Shown: positions 6,589 to 10,075 of the stretch, one piece after another
How positions within the stretch are numbered: position 1 is the first letter of the stretch
Layout of the letters: each line of letters starts with the position of its first letter
Assembly (NCBI GenBank): GCA_021845835.1
Contig: JAJZVE010000120.1
Span: 1 to 10,075, forward strand
DNA: 10,075 nt
From: Pseudomonadota bacterium
Lineage (GTDB): Bacteria > Pseudomonadota > Alphaproteobacteria > Acetobacterales > Acetobacteraceae
Direction of reading: 5' to 3'
The notes under the pieces: model-generated
Databases searched by the model: none
The model's input: the letters and a program-made list of their open reading frames with translations, nothing else
Told to the model about the DNA's origin: nothing
Program-made: the position numbers and the translations under genes

Positions 6589-8385
6589 TCACTCCCACGC
6601 GGCGAGACGGTCGAGGATTTCGGCGGGACGGATGGGCAGCGGGCCGGGGCGGCTGATGACCGCGACCTCGGCCGGCAGATCGTAACAGCTGCGCAGGAAC
6701 TTGTGGAACTGCCGGCCGTGGCTCTGCTCCACCACCAGCAGCCGGCGCATCCCGGCGAGCGCCGCCGCCATCTGTGCGGGCCGTGCCGGCAGCAGCAGAC
6801 GCAGCGAGATCAGCCGGGTGCGGATGCCCATCGCCCGCGCCCGCGCCGCCGCCTCGCGCGCCGGACCGGTGACGGACCCCCAGGTCAGGATGCCGATCTC
6901 GCCGTCGCCCTCGATGTCGGCCCAATGCGCGCCGTAGTCGAACTCCGCCAGCTTGCGGGCGCGCTTGTCGAGCTGCGCCTGGTGCGTGGCGGCCTGCGCC
7001 GAGGGGGAGCCGCGCTCGGTGTGTTCCAGCCCGTCGGCAACATAGGCGTTGCCGGGCGTGCCGGGGATCGCCATCGGCGAGACGCCGCTCTCGGTGAGCG
7101 CGTAGCGGCGATAGTCCGCGGTGTCGGCCTCGGCGATCAGCCGGCCGCCGGCCACGGGCGGATCGGCCGGCGGGGCGATGATGGCGCGCGACTGGCCGAG
7201 CGCCTGATCCGACAGCACGAGGGCCGGGGTCTGCAAGGTCTCGGCCAGCGACACCGCCCATTGCGTCGTGGACAGGCAGTCGCCGACCGCGTTGGGCGCC
7301 AGTACCAGATGCGGCGCGTCGCCGTGCAGCCCATAGACCGCGATGTTGAGGTCCGACTGCTCGGACTTGGTGGGGATGCCGGTCGAGGGGCCGCCGCGCA
7401 TGACATCGACCACCACCAGCGGCGTTTCCGATGCGACGGCCAGCCCCAGCGCCTCGACCATCAGCGCCAGGCCCGGCCCGGACGTGGCGGTCAGCGCCGG
7501 CACCCCGGCGAACGAGGCGCCGATCGTCATGTTGATCGCGGCCAGCTCGTCCTCGGCCTGCACCAGCATGCCGCCGGTCCTGGCCAGCGCCGGCGCCAGC
7601 CACTCCAGCACCTCGGTCGCCGGCGTGATCGGGTAGGCGGCGACGAAGCGCACGCCGCCCTTCAGCGCGCCCAGCCCGGTCGCCTGGTTGCCGCTGATGT
7701 TCCAGCGCGCGGTCCCGTCGCGGTGCGGCGCAGCAAGCCGGCGCATGGCGGGAAGCGCGGCAGCGGCCTCGGCGCCGAGCTTCAGTGCCGCGGCGTTCGC
7801 CGCCAGCACCGCCTCGCCCTTGCGGCCGAGCTGGGCGGTCAGCACCGCCAGCAGTGATTCGGCCGGCAACCCGATCAGGGCGGCGGCGGCCCCCAGGCCG
7901 ATCATGTTGGTCCGCCCGCCCGGCACCTTGCGGACAAGATCCTTGAGCGGCAGATGCGCGACCTGCGCGCCGCTGGCGACAACCGCCGGCGGCACCTCGC
8001 CCTCGGCCGGGTCGGCGAGCACGAGGCTGCCTGGCGCCAGCGGCAGTTCGCTGGCGAAGCTGCCGAAATTGCTCCAGTCGAGGGCGACCAGCAGGTCGAG
8101 GTGGTCGTCGGGCGAGGACACCGGCTCGGTCGCGATGCGCAGCAGCGCCGCCGCCTCGCCGCCGCGGATCTGCGGCCCCATGGCGCGCGACATCAGGCCG
8201 AAGAAGCCGGCCTCGGCCGCCACCTCCAGCAGGATTTCGCCGGCCCGCATGGACCCGGCGCCGCCGGACCCGACGAATGCGAGCGAAACCGAATCCGCGC
8301 GCGCCGCCACCTCGGCCGGCGCCGTCCAGGCGTTATCGGGCGTATCGGCGGTCGGTGCCGCCCGTCTGATATGCTCAGCGTCCAT
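6589..8385 (-). CDS. korA: 2-oxoglutarate (2-oxoacid):ferredoxin oxidoreductase, fused gamma-alpha subunit
   Basis: This 598-residue protein joins an N-terminal gamma domain (about 33-205, glycine-rich VGSGGAG at 38-44, GPQIRGGEAA at 70-79) to an alpha/pyrimidine-binding domain (from about 230). The latter carries YPITP (251-255), AEDELAAI (277-284), TSGPGLALM (301-309) and RGGPSTGIPTK (330-340). The fused gamma-alpha plus separate beta layout is the two-subunit KorAB type of 2-oxoglutarate:ferredoxin oxidoreductase, which carries its electrons out through an external ferredoxin. No delta (ferredoxin-like) domain is fused, which fits a free ferredoxin gene 53 nt upstream. A near-perfect AGGAGGT lies 5 nt before the ATG at 8385. 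The first 30 residues are a polar, poorly conserved leader without signal character. Substrate is inferred from the neighbouring benzoyl-CoA reductase genes. Confidence 0.92.
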   Translation of the reverse strand: MDAEHIRRAAPTADTPDNAWTAPAEVAARADSVSLAFVGSGGAGSMRAGEILLEVAAEAGFFGLMSRAMGPQIRGGEAAALLRIATEPVSSPDDHLDLLVALDWSNFGSFASELPLAPGSLVLADPAEGEVPPAVVASGAQVAHLPLKDLVRKVPGGRTNMIGLGAAAALIGLPAESLLAVLTAQLGRKGEAVLAANAAALKLGAEAAAALPAMRRLAAPHRDGTARWNISGNQATGLGALKGGVRFVAAYPITPATEVLEWLAPALARTGGMLVQAEDELAAINMTIGASFAGVPALTATSGPGLALMVEALGLAVASETPLVVVDVMRGGPSTGIPTKSEQSDLNIAVYGLHGDAPHLVLAPNAVGDCLSTTQWAVSLAETLQTPALVLSDQALGQSRAIIAPPADPPVAGGRLIAEADTADYRRYALTESGVSPMAIPGTPGNAYVADGLEHTERGSPSAQAATHQAQLDKRARKLAEFDYGAHWADIEGDGEIGILTWGSVTGPAREAAARARAMGIRTRLISLRLLLPARPAQMAAALAGMRRLLVVEQSHGRQFHKFLRSCYDLPAEVAVISRPGPLPIRPAEILDRLAAWE

Positions 8386-8438
8386 GCCGCACCTCCTGCC
8401 TCACCGCCTGTCCGGTCACCCGGCGCCGCCGCCGATCC

Positions 8439-8684
8439 TCATGCGTGCAGAAGCTGGTATTTCGCCAGCAACTCATCGCGGCCCTCGCGAAAATCGGGAT
8501 GGTCCTCGATGCAGTCCGCCGGGCACACCAGGCGGCATTGCGGCTCGTCCTCCGCGCCGATGCATTCGGTGCAGCGCAGCGGGTCGATGGTGAAGATCGG
8601 CGACGCATCCGCGATCGCCTCGTTCGGGCAGACCGGACGGCAGGCATCGCAGCTCGTGCAGTTTTCCGTAATCAGAAGGGCCAT
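8439..8684 (-). CDS. fdx: 2x[4Fe-4S] ferredoxin, Allochromatium/Thauera type, donor to benzoyl-CoA reductase
   Basis: An 81-residue cytoplasmic ferredoxin. The first motif is C9-x2-C12-x2-C15-x3-C19-P. The second is C38-x2-C41-x8-C50-x3-C54-P, with the eight-residue insertion typical of the Allochromatium-type ferredoxins, plus a further C58. A C-terminal helix-like tail (from about 60) completes the type. Members of this group have very low-potential clusters, and in Thauera such a ferredoxin, reduced by KorAB, is the physiological donor to benzoyl-CoA reductase. The gene sits between bcrD (25-nt gap) and korA (53-nt gap), which matches that role exactly. The SD (GAGCGAGAG) is weaker than those of its neighbours. 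Assigned with confidence from motifs and position. Confidence 0.95.
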   Translation of the reverse strand: MALLITENCTSCDACRPVCPNEAIADASPIFTIDPLRCTECIGAEDEPQCRLVCPADCIEDHPDFREGRDELLAKYQLLHA

Positions 8685-8709
8685 GACGTGTCTCTCGCTC
8701 GCCGCCGGG

Positions 8710-9552
8710 TCAGGCGGCCTGTTCCAAAGTTTCCAACTGCGTCAGCTTCTCGTGGCGGAAGGCGCCCCACAGCGCGGCACCGATCGCGCCGGCGAAGATC
8801 GAGTCCGGATGGTTGCGCACCGGCCACTGCACCTTCTCCTGCCGCATCGCATCCTGCATGGCGGCGACCAGCCCCTCGTCATGCGCCAGCCCGCCGGTCA
8901 TCAGCACCACGCCATCGACGGTGCCGATGGTCTTGATCAGCTTCGCCAGCCGGTCGGCCATCGAGGAATGGATGCCGCGCAGGATGTTGGCGGCGGTGAC
9001 GCCGCGCGAGACCATGTTGATCACGTCCGTTTCCGCCAGCACGGCGCAGATGCCGCTGACCTTCTCCGGGCTGGTGCCCTGCTTGGACAGCGCGCCGATC
9101 TCGTCCTGGGCGATGCCGAGATAGCGCGAAATGTTCTCCAGGAACTGCCCGGAGCCGGAGGCGCACTGGCTGGTCATCTTGTAGCTGAGCACCTTGCCGC
9201 GCGGATCCATGCGGATGGCGCGGCCGTGCAGCGCGCCGACATCGAGCGCGCCGCGCGCCTCGGGGTCGAGAAAGATGGCGCCGCGCGCATGCGTCGTCAT
9301 CGAATAGAAGTGCCCGGTGTGGAACTGCAGCGACTCGCCTTCGCCGGTGGTGGCGACGTAGTCGAGATCACCATGCCGCATCCCGACCTGTTCCAGAGCC
9401 GAATGATACGCTTCGGTCGCGAGCTGGAAGGGGTCGCGCTGGCGCACGCGATCGACGCGCCTGACCAGCCAGTTCGTCTGGTCGCCGTCGGTTTCGAAGA
9501 TCACCGTCTTGACGGCGCCGGTGCCGACATCGATGCCTGCGGTTCGGGTCAT
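8710..9552 (-). CDS. bcrD: Benzoyl-CoA reductase subunit D (ATPase subunit, BcrD/BadG)
   Basis: This 280-residue protein is one of the two ATP-hydrolysing ASKHA-fold subunits of class I benzoyl-CoA reductase, which reduces benzoyl-CoA to cyclohexa-1,5-diene-1-carboxyl-CoA at the cost of ATP per electron. Visible are the phosphate-1 loop GIDVGTGAVKT (6-16), the region DVGALHGRAI (104-113) where BcrA has DIGGQD, two cluster cysteines C130 (SQCASGSGQF) and C169 (GICAVLAETD), and the adenosine-site motif MTGGLAHDEG near 216-225. The two cysteines should share a [4Fe-4S] cluster with BcrA at the dimer interface. Length and wording match Thauera-type BcrD better than the Bzd type. The start at 9552 has GGAGAG 7 nt upstream and lies 13 nt after bcrA. 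Related activators such as HgdC are excluded by the neighbours. Confidence 0.95.
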   Translation of the reverse strand: MTRTAGIDVGTGAVKTVIFETDGDQTNWLVRRVDRVRQRDPFQLATEAYHSALEQVGMRHGDLDYVATTGEGESLQFHTGHFYSMTTHARGAIFLDPEARGALDVGALHGRAIRMDPRGKVLSYKMTSQCASGSGQFLENISRYLGIAQDEIGALSKQGTSPEKVSGICAVLAETDVINMVSRGVTAANILRGIHSSMADRLAKLIKTIGTVDGVVLMTGGLAHDEGLVAAMQDAMRQEKVQWPVRNHPDSIFAGAIGAALWGAFRHEKLTQLETLEQAA

Positions 9553-9565
9553 TGCTGTCTCTCCG

Positions 9566-10075
9566 TCAGTTGGCCACGGCGCGGCGCGCGAACGCGGCGG
9601 CGCCGAGCGCCCCGGTGTAGATCGAGTCGGGGTCGATGTTGATGGCGACGTCGCCGTAGTTCTCGATAATGAGCTGACGCAGTTCCTTCACCGCGGCCTC
9701 GTTCTTGGCGACGCCGCCGGTGAAGGTGAACTGGTCGCGCACGCCGCCGGAGCGGGAGATGATCGACATCGCGCGCAGGATGATGGCGCGGTGCAGGCCG
9801 GCGATGATGTCCTCGCGCTTCTCGCCGAGCGCCAGCCGGTCGCGCAGCTCGGCACCGGCGAACACGGTGCAGGTGGAGTTGATGCGCACGCTGCGCGTCG
9901 CCTGCATCGCCAGCGGTCCGAGCTCATGCACGCCCATGTTCATCTCGTCGGCGATGTAGCCGAGATACCGCCCGCAGCCGGCGGCGCAGCGGTCGTTCAT
10001 CTGGAAGTTCTCGACGATGCCCTGGTCGTCCACCTGGATCGCCTTGGTGTCCTGGCCGCCGATGTCCAGCACGGT
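9566..10075 (-). CDS. bcrA: Benzoyl-CoA reductase subunit A (ATPase subunit, BcrA/BadF), C-terminal part
   Basis: Only the last 169 residues lie in the window; BcrA proteins are about 440 residues long, so the start is beyond the right edge. The fragment begins [13 protein letters not shown], the phosphate-2 loop of the ASKHA ATPase fold, then shows cluster cysteines in [10 protein letters not shown] and [12 protein letters not shown], the adenosine-site motif [12 protein letters not shown], and the C-terminal [11 protein letters not shown]. With BcrD it forms the ATPase and electron-activation module that hands electrons from reduced ferredoxin to BcrBC. Gene order bcrA-bcrD-fdx implies bcrC and bcrB upstream, outside the window. 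BadF of Rhodopseudomonas is the equivalent protein. Confidence 0.94.
   Translation of the reverse strand, partial: TVLDIGGQDTKAIQVDDQGIVENFQMNDRCAAGCGRYLGYIADEMNMGVHELGPLAMQATRSVRINSTCTVFAGAELRDRLALGEKREDIIAGLHRAIILRAMSIISRSGGVRDQFTFTGGVAKNEAAVKELRQLIIENYGDVAINIDPDSIYTGALGAAAFARRAVAN

Noticed and set aside
6584..7603. Upstream extension of the korB frame to 7603
   Set aside because: The extension lies inside korA in another frame. KorB family similarity starts at the ATG at 6583, which has its own SD.
6703..9642. Long plus-strand open frames (for example 6703-7857 and 7954-9642)
   Set aside because: They are antisense to korA, fdx and bcrD, rich in Arg, Gly, His and Gln, and show no family resemblance. 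This is the usual shadow of high-GC codons.
1..10075. CRISPR arrays, tRNA or rRNA genes, insertion sequences, phage genes
   Set aside because: I looked for spaced repeats, cloverleaf-like sequences and transposase-like proteins on both strands and saw none.

Overview
The window is GC-rich and every gene I can support lies on the minus strand, so it reads from the right edge to the left. The proteins (a Thauera-type benzoyl-CoA reductase, a fused 2-oxoacid:ferredoxin oxidoreductase, a PotABCD-like transporter and an MttB-family methyltransferase) and the codon use suggest an anaerobic or facultatively anaerobic proteobacterium that degrades aromatic compounds. My best guess is an alphaproteobacterium of the Rhodospirillales/Magnetospirillum/phototroph kind. 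The genus is inference, and a betaproteobacterium is not excluded.

Right block (about 10075 to 5618): a tight gene string bcrA (cut by the right edge) - bcrD - ferredoxin - korA - korB. BcrA and BcrD are the two ASKHA-type ATPase subunits of ATP-dependent (class I) benzoyl-CoA reductase. The ring-reducing subunits BcrB and BcrC should lie beyond the right edge. The 2x[4Fe-4S] ferredoxin is the likely electron donor to the reductase, and KorAB is the likely enzyme that reduces the ferredoxin by oxidising 2-oxoglutarate. The segment therefore carries the energy- and electron-delivery half of anaerobic benzoyl-CoA dearomatisation. Gaps between genes are 5 to 53 nt and most genes have recognisable Shine-Dalgarno (SD) sequences, so one transcript is likely.

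Middle (5263-5617): the only gene-free stretch above 300 nt. On the minus strand it holds a good promoter candidate (perfect TTGACA -35), a 22-bp inverted repeat overlapping the -10 region, a pair of 11-bp direct repeats flanking both, and a GC-rich hairpin just after korB.

Left block (5262 to 1): a second operon of a periplasmic solute-binding protein, two inner-membrane permeases and an ATPase of the polyamine/opine-type (PotABCD-like) ABC family. An MttB-family (trimethylamine/quaternary-amine) methyltransferase, cut by the left edge, follows. A GC-rich stem-loop sits after the binding-protein gene, and a 14-bp tandem repeat precedes the methyltransferase. The simplest reading is uptake of a methylated amine or betaine coupled to corrinoid-dependent demethylation. 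The substrate, corrinoid protein and activase are not visible here.

No RNA genes, insertion sequences, CRISPR arrays or phage genes were recognised. The most notable content is the transporter-methyltransferase operon of unknown substrate placed directly beside a benzoyl-CoA reductase electron-supply operon.
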